DNA from: Azolla caroliniana
Taxonomy: Eukaryota > Polypodiophyta
Length of the DNA stretch: 64,000 bases
Direction of reading: 5' to 3'
NCBI GenBank assembly: GCA_043228905.1
Contig: JBHGNT010000008.1
Span: 13,826,001 to 13,890,000, forward strand
Numbering within the stretch: position 1 is the first letter of the stretch; the number at the start of each line of letters is the position of its first letter. Position numbers and translations under genes: made by a program. Shown here piece after piece: positions 1-10,138 of the stretch. The notes under the pieces are model-generated. The model was not told where the DNA came from, searched no databases, and saw only the letters and a program-made list of their open reading frames with translations.

Positions 1-1026
1 ACTTCTTTTATCCCGTCGTTGACACAAGTCTTCATAGAAATGTATTGCCTCATCTCTTTTCCAAAATAAATCATGCATAGCTTCTTTTAATATATCCATT
101 TGAAATTCATCATGCACTCCTAAACACTCCATCATTTGAATAGAAGGAAACAACACATTTGCATGCATCATTGCATCCTCCCCATATACTAAGTGGAAGG
201 GAGTAAAACCTGTGGAAAGCTTATGTGTCATCCTACATGCCCATAGTGCTTTGTTTAACTCTTTATCCCAATTCCGTGGATACAAGTCCACAAGCTTGAA
301 CAATAGCTTCTGTATAGTCCCATTAAAGGACTCCACCAATCCATTACATTGCGGGTGATATGGAGTAGCTCTTTTATGTTCAATCTCCAAATGAGTTACC
401 AAATCTTTAATAAAATTTCCTCTAAATTCAAGACCATTATCTGTAACTAACTCCAAAGGCACACCAAATCTACATACTACTTGTTCAAAAACAAACCTTG
501 CCATTTCTTTGCTTGTTGCAGTACGTGTAGCTTGTGCTTCTGGCCTTCGTGAAACATATTCTACTGTTGACATAATGTATACTTTGCCACTAGTAGAACT
601 AGGTAATGGCCCAATGATATCTAAACCCCACTTAGAGAATATCTTATAGCTAACAATCCTTCCTAGAGGTTCAGGCATTAATCTTCTTTGTTGATATAAT
701 TGACATTCATGACATGATCTACACCAATGTACCACATCCCTACACATGCTTGGCCATGTTACTTGAGTTTGCATGATCTTCCTTTTAGTGTATTCTATTC
801 CAAAATGGCCTCCACATCCTTCCTCATGACACATAGACAAACATTCTTGAATCTCATCATGTCGTAATACACGTATACGTATCCCATCTATATCTTTCAA
901 ATAAAGATCATCATGTATTATCACATACCTTTGTGCACGACGTGTTACGACAAGACACCTATGATATGGGAGCTCTTTTCTAGCCCTTCCTGTCCTTAAA
1001 ACATATTCCTCCTCTTCTAGGCTCTC
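1..1026 (-). CDS. Integrase of Gypsy-1 (partial, runs off window)
   Basis: Integrase inserts the retroelement cDNA into the chromosome. I translated the minus strand from 1020 to 1 and found no stop in about 340 codons. In order: a HHCC zinc-binding region (about 870-700, ending CRSCHEC), then the DDE core with first Asp in GLDIIGPLP (about 604-630), second Asp in VTDNGLEF (424-451) and Glu in NGLVESFNG (328-352), then the conserved NWDKELNKALWA and FHLVYGE blocks. All catalytic residues are present. A single TGA at 1027-1029 separates it from the upstream frame. The C-terminus lies outside the window, so presence of a chromodomain cannot be judged. Confidence 0.9.
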
Positions 1027-1029
1027 TCA

Positions 1030-1837
1030 ACCTTTGTATGATGACATATTTATAACATGCACTCCCACTTCTTGTGCTACTATCTTGCTTGCTAGCTCAA
1101 GAGCCCTTGCATTCTTATCTCTTGGGATATGCTGAAATTGACACTCCACGAACTGGCGTTGCAATTGCATCACTTGTTGGAGAAGGGGACAAAGACTAGC
1201 CTTTTGCACCTTCCACACCCCCCTACACTTGTCTTATAATCAACAATGAATCTCCCTTCACCATCAAACTTCTAATTCCTTTTTCCATGCCTACTTGTAA
1301 GGCATGAATTAAGCTAAGATACTCAGCCTCATTGTGACCATTCGCTTCAATGTGATCACTTCCACTCCATAATTCATGGCATTCTCTATTCACGAAAACA
1401 TATCCAATTCCTGCAATCTTTGTTTTTTGCTTAAAAGCACCATCAAAATATAATATCCCTTCATACTTTTTCAACATTATTTCAGACTCATTGATTGGTT
1501 CGACATGATCATCTATCTCTTTTACACTCTTAGTTGACACAAGCTCCTTATAGGTAAGCAAATCCGTCATCTTAGACCTAGTAGTTTCTTCTTTAATAAA
1601 ATTTACTTCAAATTCTTGTATAATCATTATCCACTGTTTCATACGTGAGTTATCTCTTGGAAATCTTAACATATGAGGGAGCAAAGCACATGAAGTTAAA
1701 ACTATTGTGATTCGTCCTAACAAATACGACTTCCATTTTTGGAGGGAAAACACCAATGCCCATACAAGTTTTTCTTCTTGTGTCCAAGTCTTCTCTACCA
1801 TTGACATCTTCCTACTAATATAATATATTGGATGCAT
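1030..1837 (-). pseudogene. RNase H plus second (archaeal-type) RNase H of Gypsy-1
   Basis: Degrades the RNA strand of the RNA:DNA hybrid. The upstream part continues the RT-linked RNase H (ISRKMSMVEKTWTQEEK). A second RNase H follows (about 1225-1450) with the first catalytic Asp in ILYFDGAF, the Glu in NEAEYLSLIHAL and an Asp in VKGDSLLI. It then breaks, with the last piece (1030-1218, PRDKNARALELAS) in another frame. Two RNase H domains in tandem are known from Tat-type Ty3 elements. The frame overlaps RT at 1795-1837 in a different phase, so at least one frameshift is present. Confidence 0.8.
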
Positions 1838-2742
1838 ATATGAAGCAATAGGTGCATTAATACTGCACCTACTGCTTCAACACCTACACTCAAACTAACA
1901 TAGAATGGTTGATCCCAATTAGGTGGCATTAGGATGGGTAGAGCACTCAATCTATCTTTTACATCTTCAAAGGCATTTTGCTCCACTCTTCCCCACAAAA
2001 ATGGATCTCTCATTGAGGCTCTTTGTAGTGGTTGAATATACTCTACCAACATTTGAAATGAACATGAAAGATATCGTACCTTTTGTACGAAGCTTAACAA
2101 TTGCTTTGTAGAAGTTAGAGCATCCATCAATAATAAAGATTCTACTTTACTTGGATCAAGGGCAATCCCATTAGCACTAACTTCATGCCCAAGTAGAATA
2201 ATTTTACTATGTGCAATTTTGCACTCATTAGGATTCAATTGACCTCCATCTCCATCTATTTCAGCAAAAATTTGATCAAGCTTTTCTATGTGACTCTTTC
2301 TATCACTATATATTCCTATGTCATCCATAAATGACCTTGCAAATTTTCCAAAGAAAGGACTTAACAACCTATCCATCCATCCTTGAAAAGTTGCATAAGC
2401 ATTAACTAACCCAAAAGGCATCCTAGTGTAACAAAATACACCCCATGGAGTGATGAAACTAGTCAACTTTTGATCTTTGGGTGCAATTTCTATTTGAAAA
2501 TATTCACAAAAACCATCACATATTGAATACCTTTCATGTCCCGCCACTTCATCCAATATTTCATCTTGGAAAGGCATTGGGTAATGATGTCGCATGGTTG
2601 CCACATTTAAAGGTCTGAAATTCACACATACTCTCCACTTGCTATTCTTCTCAGGCACTATGACCACTAGGGATATCCAATCAATATCATCTACACGTCG
2701 AATAAATCCAATAGCCCACAACTTGCTTACCTCTTCCTCCAA
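1795..2742 (-). pseudogene. Reverse transcriptase of Gypsy-1
   Basis: Ty3/gypsy RT region. It shows the order WRVCVNFRPLN, the palm block YFQIEIAP, FCYTRMPFGLVNAYATFQ, then FMDDIGIYS, where FMDD is the catalytic motif equivalent to YxDD, and the connection region after LLGHEV. The palm position usually reading YSGYNQ is altered (DGFCEYFQI). The open stretch ends in a divergent tail, so the RNase H join is shifted. Codon-level decay is moderate, suggesting an old copy. Confidence 0.85.
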
Positions 2743-2768
2743 AATCTCTCTTCTTATATTCCCATCCT

Positions 2769-3869
2769 TCAGAGTTTCTGAGGAATTGACATTGCATTGC
2801 TATGCAACTTTATCTCGTGTAACACAGAATGTGTCCCCCTCATCTGAGTATACTCTGTAGCAAACAACTTAGGATACTTATCAAACAACATGGAAATTTG
2901 GTTTCTCTCTTCTTCAATCAAATTAAGGGATAACATTACCATGAGTTCCTCCTTGGGCACATTGGGCTGACTTTTGATGGGTTCTAACCCAATACCACAT
3001 AGGTTGACTCCTATGAGTAATTTCTCATACTCATCGTCAACCTCATCCTCTTCACTTGAAGAAAAGGATTCCTCATCTGAAAATTCTTCAACATCATCTT
3101 GCCCCTCTTCTTCTAGTCTACCATCTGGGAAATAAAGTAATTGTCCAGTCTTCATATCACACTTCACTCTCTCACCATGAGGCTTATCGGTGAACAATTC
3201 TAATTCCCCACGATGCCAATCTTGTCTCACTTTCATACCCATCAACCATGGTCTTCCTAGTATTAGTGGATAAGCCCTTGGTCTTGATGGCATGATGTGA
3301 AAATCCACCAATACTTGTTGCCCCAACACATACAACTTTACTTACTCTGCTACTCCCACACATTGCACTACTGCATTATTTGCTATATTCGTGTTATATG
3401 CATGTTTTCTATTAATCTTTAATTGTAATCTTCTTGCCGTATCCTCCGTTATGACACATACTTGTGCACCACCATCTACATATGTTGGGGCCACCACTTG
3501 CCCTTGACACCAAACTTCTAGTACTGGCAACAAATCTTTTTCATAACTGTAACATATTCGAGGAATGTCTTGAGTATCTACTCTACTTATAGTATTAGTT
3601 GCCCTTCTACCCTTCTTAGAAATACTCACCATTTTCCTCCACTCTCCACGTAGCTTAGGAAGTAATTCTAAAGCTTGGGCAAAGGTCATTTCCATTTTTC
3701 TTTCTTTCAAGTCATTCAACAAGGAATATGATTCTTGATTTAAACCTAATGGATAATCCTTGATAGCTATCCTCCTCTTTGATTCTAGAGATTTCATTCC
3801 TTGCTTATCCCTATGCTTACTAGGTTCTCCCTCTTGTGATATTGCTCCATCTTTCAACTTATTATGCAA
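2769..3869 (-). pseudogene. Aspartic protease and RT leader of Gypsy-1
   Basis: Retropepsin-type protease region cut by a stop near 3340. The upstream piece holds YVDGGAQVCVIT, the usual D-S/T-G-A active site with Gly in the second position. The downstream piece continues with YPLILGRPWLMGM, the conserved second protease block. It then enters a long acidic linker (DEESFSSSEEDEVDDEY) and the start of RT (MLFDKYPKLFA). The acidic linker between protease and RT is typical of this element type; its function is unknown. Confidence 0.75.
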
Positions 3870-4588
3870 CCTAGTTCACATTCTTGATCCTCCCTCGTGC
3901 TCCTCTACACGAGCTCTCTTTCCCATTAAAACATCATATGAATCCCCATCTAACATGACCTTCCCACATGTTGTATTTAATGCATCCTTTACATTATCAT
4001 TCTTCTTAAACTCAATCAAATTAATACCTTGAGAATTTACTTGATTTTGTGACCTTTGGTCTTCTACTCGTCTTGGAATCGGGCAATACCTCTTCCTTCG
4101 TGCTTAGGATGTGGGCAATTTGGTGAAATATGCCCTCGTTCAAAACAATTATAACACTGCACATTGGGATTTTGCCTCCCAATATCTTTCTTTTGTTGAG
4201 AAACTTGCATAGACCTTGTAAGTTCAACTTGGTTGATACAAAGCTTACTTACTTCATCAGCCATCTTTGCCACTTGTTGTGCAAGATCCATGGCCCCACT
4301 TGTAAAAGACTCTCGCCATGACGACACATCATGACTTTTCTCATGTACCCTGTGAACGTATGATGTCGCACCTTCAATAACTTCATCATCTTCTTTCATG
4401 TCCCTCCCAAGCTTTCTCATCCTCTTTCTCCATTTACTTATTGCCACTTCTTTTGCCCTTTCAAAAGATTCAGGTACCTTATCATCTACCTTCTCTTTAA
4501 TATCCTCAAGCAAGGCCACGATAAATTGGTCGCACTTCATAAAATCGGGTGGAGGTTGACCATTTCCTAATCTCTCCAATCTCCTATA
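3870..4588 (-). pseudogene. Gag C-terminal half with zinc knuckle, Gypsy-1
   Basis: Gag builds the virus-like particle and binds the RNA. The reading holds PPPDFMKCDQFIVALLE followed by a helical charged region and one CCHC zinc knuckle (CX2CX4HX4C, about 4160-4115, starting CYNCFERGH). The apparent start beyond 4588 lies in the LTR of Gypsy-2 and is an artefact. The true upstream gag is at 8482-8546. Confidence 0.8.
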
Positions 4589-5326
4589 TGATAGGGTGTA
4601 TAAGACAAAGGATTGTCGTACACAATATGAGGGCTTGACCAAACTGATTAGATGGAGTTGTGAATTATAATAGATTATATAGATCTAGGTAACTACGATT
4701 TAGAGAGGAAAACTCAAGAAATTAAGATAAAAGGTAGGGAAGATGAGAAAGAGATAAGAATGTTATAATATTCCACTTCAAGTCAATACAAAGAGGTTAA
4801 ACTCCACCTTGAACTAAAAAACCAAAGACCTTACTTCCAATCACTCAAACCCACTACTAAGACCCTTCCTCTTCCACTAAGACACCTCTTCCCAAGCCTC
4901 CTCCTCCTCTATTAGGATCCTTTCTCTATTATAATTTTCTTCTTCTTCCTCGTTCATGCTATTTTTAGAAGCTTTTTATTTCCTATTTTTAGCTAAGACA
5001 CAACGGCCTTCTAATTGTCATATCTCCCTCATCCGAGCTCGAAATTTAGAGATTTAAAAAGCTATAGATAGATCTCTTTACAAGCTTTATATAGATAGAT
5101 CTCTTGCAACGTGGTTATTGGGTTACAAACGAAAGAGTTATGAATATTCATGTTTTACTGTTTTGATGGCCCGCTTTTTCTCTTTTTACTTTTCTCTATG
5201 TATCTTACTTTTACTTTTGACTTCTTCGTAATATATTGGTTCGTGTTCTTTGCCTCCAAATGTGAATGCCCCATACCTTATATTCTTGTAACGTTCAATG
5301 GCTTGAATTCTAAAAATAGTTTCACA
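4589..5326 (-). repeat. 3' LTR of Gypsy-2
   Basis: 738 bp, near-identical to 7744-8476. In the minus sense it begins TGTGAAACTA and ends CCCTATCA. Its plus-side neighbour 5327-5343 is the polypurine tract, which fixes this copy as the 3' LTR. Confidence 0.92.
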
Positions 5327-5343
5327 TTTAGCCTCCCCCTTGC
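5327..5343 (-). promoter_or_regulatory. Polypurine tract of Gypsy-2
   Basis: In the minus sense the bases directly before the 3' LTR read aagggggaggctaaa, a purine run of the kind that primes plus-strand cDNA synthesis. It confirms minus orientation. Confidence 0.8.
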
Positions 5344-5593
5344 TTGTTGAGCGAACCATTTATGGTGAGCTTAAGATAAAAAGAAGAAAAAATCTCCTTC
5401 GCCTTATGGTAGGCTATAGACAAAGAAGGAGTATAAATACTAAAAGTATATCAAATTATTGTGTGAGAAAAAACCCCCGTTACGCGGTAGGAAAAAATCT
5501 CACGCTTCTAAACACACACCCACACACACACATTGACAATTGCCATCACCATCTATCTCCTTGTCAACACAAAGAAAGAGGTTATCACAATTA

Positions 5594-6019
5594 TTATGTC
5601 TTTGTCAAGTCTCCAAACACAAGTAGGCCCATGGGATACATAACTCTTGATAGAAGTATGCATTTCAACATATGAATGAATCTTTCAAGCGAGCGAACCT
5701 TTTGCACAAATACCTTCAAAGCTTCAAGACTTGTTGGAATGATCATCTTTTGAATTACGTTGATCTTTGAATCATCCACATCTTCTTGGCACAACACATT
5801 GTCCACACTACCTTGTTTTGCATAAATGACCATTTCATCTACAATCTCATCTTGGAAATGAAGTGAAATTTGATCTCGTTTGGTCGAATCATTCAAGGGT
5901 TTGAAATTGATCTCATTCTTCTCGGGAACCAAAACAATATGTGACACAGACTTCAAATCCTCCATCTTATAATTGAAATTTTCGTGCAACAATGTTTTGA
6001 ACTTTTGTATAACACCCAA
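5594..6019 (-). pseudogene. RT remnant of Gypsy-2
   Basis: Only scraps of RT are visible: LVPEKNEINFKPLN resembles the block VPEKN...WRVCVNFRPLN in Gypsy-1, followed by LHFQDEIVDEM, and LKVFVQKVRSL matches the Gypsy-1 connection region. The FMDD/YxDD motif and the whole centre are gone. This looks like a large internal deletion rather than point decay. No RNase H or integrase follows before the polypurine tract. Confidence 0.65.
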
Positions 6020-6349
6020 TCACCTACAGTTAGGGAAAATTGGGATACTTTCCTTGATGTTGATGTGGTATTTGTTGCAAGCTTCTTCTCTTATTCTCAA
6101 ACACTCGATGACCACATCCTCCACTATGCCTGTGCAATTCATCACTCCACCATTGGCTACAACCACCCTTGCTGAAGATGACCTACTAATAGGAATTCCC
6201 ACTTTGTTTATCATAAATTTAGAAATCAAGCTTACCCTAGCACCACTATCAACCAAGGTATCTTTGATGTGAAACCCTTTGATGGAGACCGGAATGGTTG
6301 GACATATGTCCTTTCGATCTTCTACTCGCACGATCCCCACATAATGCAC
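6020..6349 (-). CDS. Aspartic protease of Gypsy-2
   Basis: Processes the Gag-Pol polyprotein. The catalytic motif is intact in LVDSGARVSLIS, about 30 residues into the reading, followed by VVVANGGVMNCTGI, a usual second block. Length (about 110 residues) fits a retropepsin. It lies between the charged spacer and the RT scrap and shares the minus-strand frame region with gag. Confidence 0.75.
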   Translation of the reverse strand: MHYVGIVRVEDRKDICPTIPVSIKGFHIKDTLVDSGARVSLISKFMINKVGIPISRSSSARVVVANGGVMNCTGIVEDVVIECLRIREEACNKYHINIKESIPIFPNCR

Positions 6350-6488
6350 GGTCTTCCTACTTTGGCGAATACTTGCAAGCCTCCCCCACTCCTTTTGTAA
6401 TGTTGGAGATAATTGGAGAAGTTGCGGTCACGTTATCCTTGGTCCACTTAATATCAACTCATGCTTCAAATTGAAAGCTTCTACACCT

Positions 6489-6728
6489 TCACCCATAGGA
6501 ATATACTTCATCTTGATCTTCCTTGTAGAGTCTCCTTCTCATTTTCTCCTCTTTCTCATTCTCCTTAGACTTCTTCTTTTGTCTTGAGGCACTAGATTCC
6601 CCTTCAACTTCTTTCTCCTTTTGTGATTCCCTTGTCCTTTTCACAGGAGCTACTTCAAAAGCATTATCACTATCATCAATAAAATTAAGAAGATTCACAT
6701 TATGAGGAATTATAGGAACTTGAGGCAT
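6489..6728 (-). CDS. Charged Lys/Glu-rich spacer between gag and protease, Gypsy-2
   Basis: About 80 residues, very rich in Lys, Glu, Arg and Ser (for example RQKKKSKENEKEEKMRRR). No domain is recognised. By position it is the Gag C-terminal tail or the Gag-protease linker. The stretch 6350-6488 between it and protease shows no clear open frame. Confidence 0.45.
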   Translation of the reverse strand: MPQVPIIPHNVNLLNFIDDSDNAFEVAPVKRTRESQKEKEVEGESSASRQKKKSKENEKEEKMRRRLYKEDQDEVYSYG

Positions 6729-6773
6729 AGGAAGTGTTATGGCTTCGCCTCCTTTGACTCCATTGTTGTTAGG

Positions 6774-7743
6774 TCATTGACCATTCCTTTGCACTTGATA
6801 CATGCCTCTTCCCATGCCTCTTTGTTGTCGATGAGGACATCTTGTTGAGATGTGTCCCTCCTCTTTACAAGAATAACAAATCACACCTTCATGCCCTTGA
6901 GAGCCACCACCATCGGGAATAGTGTTGTGAATTGCTTGGGATTGCCGCAAGTGGGCCATCACTTCATCAAAGTGCTGATTCACCAATGCCATTGTATCTT
7001 GTTCACTCTTCACTTGTTCCACTTCTTGAGATATACTTGTTGTGGTGGTATACACATTTGGAAACACTTGTCCACTATGCACAATTGAAGATGAGGTCTG
7101 AAGATTGGCACAAGGCATCAAGTTTGCACCCAAAGCCATCATTTGGAGAAACCCCATGGAACTCATCATCTTCATTTGTCGATCATAACCTTGACAAACT
7201 TGGAGAAGATCTTGAAAAGTTGTTGGAGGCTTCAAGCTTGCCTCCAAACGGAAATGCATGTCAAGGCCCATCTTGAATCGTTCCATCTTAAACCACTCGT
7301 CTTCAATGCCACCATGAAGATGAATCCACATCGTCCACAAATCCTTGAAATTTCTTTCATATTGTACGAAACCAAAAGGTGATTCCATCTTTAGTCGAAA
7401 AAGCTCCTTCTTTACTTCCGTTGCACTTCGCCGTGGAATGTATCTGGATGGAAACTGGTGTACCAACAATTGATATTCTCTTTGTTCGTTTGGTGGAAGA
7501 GAGTCATACCAATCTCGAGCTCGACCATAGAATGTAGCTACCAACAAGGGCAAATTTTCATTATCGGTGGCGCGTCCAATAGAGATGGCATGATGCTCAA
7601 AGGATGCCAAAAAGGCACCAACATCTTCTGTTCTTTCACCCGAAAATGCGAATTGCATAGCTAAGTTAATGTAGTATAGTAACATAAAGAAAGGATAAGT
7701 TCTCCCTCCTATACGGAAACGATTGACCCTCGGAATGCCAAAA
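6774..7743 (-). CDS. Gag of Gypsy-2 with zinc knuckle
   Basis: Retrotransposon Gag, about 320 residues. The capsid-type block reads FYGRARDWYDSLPP, then LVHQFPSRYIPRRS and FVQYERNFKDLW, as in Ty3/gypsy Gag. The C-terminus carries one CCHC knuckle starting CYSCKEEGH, CX2CX4HX4C, about 6880-6830. The open frame extends back to 7778 inside the 5' LTR, so the true start is unclear; a start just inside the LTR edge is most likely. It is the only long uninterrupted protein of this element. Confidence 0.85.
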
Positions 7744-8476
7744 TGATAGGGTTTATAAGACAAGGGATATTTGTACACAATATGGGGGCTTGACCAAACT
7801 GATTAGATGGAGTTGTGAATTATAATAGGTTATATAGATCTAGATAACTACGATTTAGAGAGGAAAACTCAAGAAATTAAGATAAAAGGTAGGGAAGATG
7901 AGAAAGAGATAAGAATGTTATAATATTCCACTTCAAGTCAATACAAAGAGGATAAACTCCACCTTGAACTAAAAAACCAAAGACCTTACTTCCAATCACT
8001 CAAACCCACTACTAAGACCCTTCCTCTTCCACTAAGACACCTCTTTCCAAGCCTCATCCTCCTCTATTAGGATCCTTTCTCTATTATAATTTTCTTCTTC
8101 TTCCTCGTTCACGCTATTTTTAGAAGCTTTTTATTTCCTATTTTTAGCTAAGACACAACAACCTTCTAATCGTCATATCTCCCTCATTCCAGCTCGAAAT
8201 TTAGAGATTTAAAAAGCTATAGAGAGCTCTATTTACATGCTTTCTAACCCATATTTCAACGTGGTTATTGGATTACAAACGAAAGAGTTATGACCATTCA
8301 TGTTTTATTGTTTTTATGGCCCGCTTTTTCTCTTTTTACTTTTCTCTATGTATCTTACTTTTACTTTTGACTTCTTCTTAAGATATTGGTTCGTGTTCTT
8401 TGCCTCCAAATGTGAATGCTCCATACCTTATATTATTGTAATGTTCAATGGCTTGAATTCTAAAAATACTTTCACA
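7744..8476 (-). repeat. 5' LTR of Gypsy-2
   Basis: 733 bp, near-identical to 4589-5326 with scattered substitutions and a short indel near 8225. It lies upstream of gag in the minus sense. No initiator-Met primer site was recognised after it; the bases following read tttggcattccgagggt. Confidence 0.92.
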
Positions 8477-8481
8477 CTATA

Positions 8482-8546
8482 TAAATCTTCAAACCTCCTA
8501 ATAAAATCCCTAATATCCTCTTCATACCCTTGCCTTCCCCTTCTAA
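8482..8546 (-). pseudogene. Gag fragment of Gypsy-1 upstream of the Gypsy-2 insertion
   Basis: The minus strand reads RRGRQGYEEDIRDFIRRF and then EDLYRR, which joins in frame with LERLGNGQPPP starting at 4588 if one copy of ctata is counted. This shows both halves were one gag before Gypsy-2 inserted. The segment is cut at 8547 by the end of the Chromo-1 LTR. Confidence 0.8.
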
Positions 8547-8641
8547 TGTCAGGAATAGTACTGAGATAGAGAAGAAATTAATAGTACTAAGAGAGGAATA
8601 TTAGTACTAAGAGGAATAGAGGGTGTAGAACACTCGAGAGA

Positions 8642-8699
<58 letters not shown>

Positions 8700-8975
8700 G
8701 AGGGAGAGAAAATGATGATGACAACGATATATTATGTGAGGAGAATATACAAGGAAGGCTAGGACGCTTAAGACTGACGTTGAACCGATTTGGTTCGAAA
8801 TAATGCCTTGTGCCTCCTTTTATAGTGTTCTCAGGAGTAGTCTTGAAGGTTCTAGAATGTTCTAGAGAAATCTGGAATATACATTAATTTTCTATAGTAA
8901 AACTTAAATAAAAATAATATCCTATGTATTACAATAGATAGTGTAATGGTCAAGAGCTCGACCCACGTAACGTAA
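8547..8975 (-). repeat. 3' LTR of Chromo-1, downstream part
   Basis: In the minus sense it ends CTATTCCTGACA and matches the solo LTR at 57242-57703. The missing first part is at 19472-19509. The outer edge at 8547 borders Gypsy-1 gag with candidate target bases tctaa (8542-8546), but the partner copy is not in the window. Confidence 0.85.
8647..8697. repeat. (AG)n microsatellite in Chromo-1 LTR
   Basis: About 25 uninterrupted AG units. The related LTR at 57242-57703 has a shorter TC tract at the matching place (about 57537-57557), so the tract has expanded in this copy. Confidence 0.95.
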
Positions 8976-9499
8976 TGTAGAGTAATGCGCGGAATATCGC
9001 TCGACCACAACCGAGTAGTAAGAAAAACACTTCTATAGGAAGTAAACACAGAAATGGGAAGTGGAGAGTGCACAAGAAAAATGACACAGGATGTTTATGT
9101 GGAAAACCCTAATAGGGAAAAAACCATGGGAGCCCATAGACTCCGAACTATCACTATGAAGAGAAGGGGTACAATCAAAGACTCGGAGGCAACGACCTCG
9201 AGCTCTATTTCTTCGCACAGTGGCGGTTACATCAAAGTATCGCTCTGTATCTCTCTCTATAACTCCTTCTCACTTTGTCGCTCTCTCTATACAACAGTTA
9301 CGACAACAATAATAACCATACTAAAGAGATTGCCCTAAGTCATATTTATACTTATATGAACTTAGGGCTATTTACAAATATAGCCTCAATGGGCTTACTC
9401 CGAAACATATTTATAGATATGTCTTCTACATCCGGTTCTCACCAGGTCTTCTACATCCGGTTCTCAAGATCCCATCTAGAGGGACCAAAAATCCCAACA
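8976..9499 (-). repeat. 3' LTR of Copia-1
   Basis: Matches 18950-19471 along its length. In the minus sense it starts TGTTGGGATTTTTGG. The purine-rich agaggaagcaggagat lies just upstream (9500-9515). Related but shorter or diverged LTRs are at 24186-24506 and 27083-27775. Confidence 0.92.
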
Positions 9500-10138
9500 A
9501 TCTCCTGCTTCCTCTAGCATGGGATGTTTCGTCAGCCCAATCCGCGTCCGACATGCGTCCAACTTGTCGGGTGTCAGCACTTTGGTCAGCATGTCCGACC
9601 CGTTCTCCTCTGTGTGGATCTTCGTCATCACGAACTCTCGATCTTCAACTCGCTCCCAGATCCAATGGTACCTATGATGGATGTGCTTTGTTCTGGAATG
9701 GTATGTTGCATTCTTTGCAAGGTGGATGACACTTTGACTGTCACAGTAGAGCCGATATTCCTCTCGCCGGATCCCTAGCTCTTTGATGAAGTCCTTCATC
9801 CATAATATTTCCTTGCCGGCTTCCACGGCTACCATGTACTCCGCCTCCGTGGTTGACAACGCAACCGTCTTCTACAGCCTCGACTGCCACGAAACGGCTC
9901 CCCCTACATAGGTCCTGACATATCCAGAAGTTGATCGGCTGGTGTCCACATCAGCTGACATATCCGAATCGGTAAATCCTTCCATGAGAGGTTTACCGGA
10001 GCCAAATCGGAGGCACATACTCAAAGTGCCCTTCAAGTACCGGAGTATCCATTTTACCGCATTCAAGTGCTCTTTTCGGGGTTGGTCATAAACCGACTCA
10101 CCACTCTTCATGCGTATCCAATATCCGGTCAAGTACAC
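9500..10138 (-). pseudogene. RNase H and RT tail of Copia-1
   Basis: The first frame (10138-9872) reads HLNAVKWILRYLKGTLS and DSDMSADVDTSRSTSGYV, the conserved end of copia RT and start of RNase H. A second frame (9859-9500) holds STTEAEYMVAVEAGKEILWM, the copy of the RNase H catalytic Glu, then DSQSVIHLAKN and HHRYHWIWERVEDRE. A break near 9860 splits the domain. It ends before the polypurine tract. Confidence 0.85.

Larger units (their letters stand above)
4589..8476 (-). mobile_element. Gypsy-2: complete LTR element with deleted pol, 5-bp target duplication ctata
   Basis: Two near-identical direct LTRs (738 and 733 bp, each TG...CA in the minus sense) bound 2.4 kb of internal DNA. The bases ctata occur just outside both ends (4584-4588 and 8477-8481). 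The interior on the minus strand holds gag, a charged spacer, protease and only a scrap of RT; integrase and RNase H are missing. It could therefore only have moved with enzymes from a relative. The insertion lies in Gypsy-1 gag, whose frame resumes exactly across the duplication. Confidence 0.93.
1..8546 (-). mobile_element. Gypsy-1: Ty3/gypsy LTR retrotransposon with dual RNase H, partial
   Basis: Minus-strand Ty3/gypsy element read gag, protease, RT, RNase H, a second RNase H, integrase. It leaves the window at base 1, so its 3' LTR is not seen. Gag is interrupted twice: by Gypsy-2 (4589-8476) and by Chromo-1, whose LTR begins at 8547. Gag reads in frame from 8546-8482 into 4588 once Gypsy-2 and one copy of its target duplication are ignored. 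RNase H before integrase fits Ty3/gypsy order, and the additional RNase H suggests the Tat-like group. The lineage is inference; the domain order is read directly. Confidence 0.85.

Noticed and set aside
1923-2860. Plus-strand open frames opposite Gypsy-1 RT
   Set aside because: They are shadows of a well conserved minus-strand RT; their translations show no domain.
4064-4642. Gag start at 4642
   Set aside because: The Met and first residues lie in the Gypsy-2 LTR; true gag continues at 8482.
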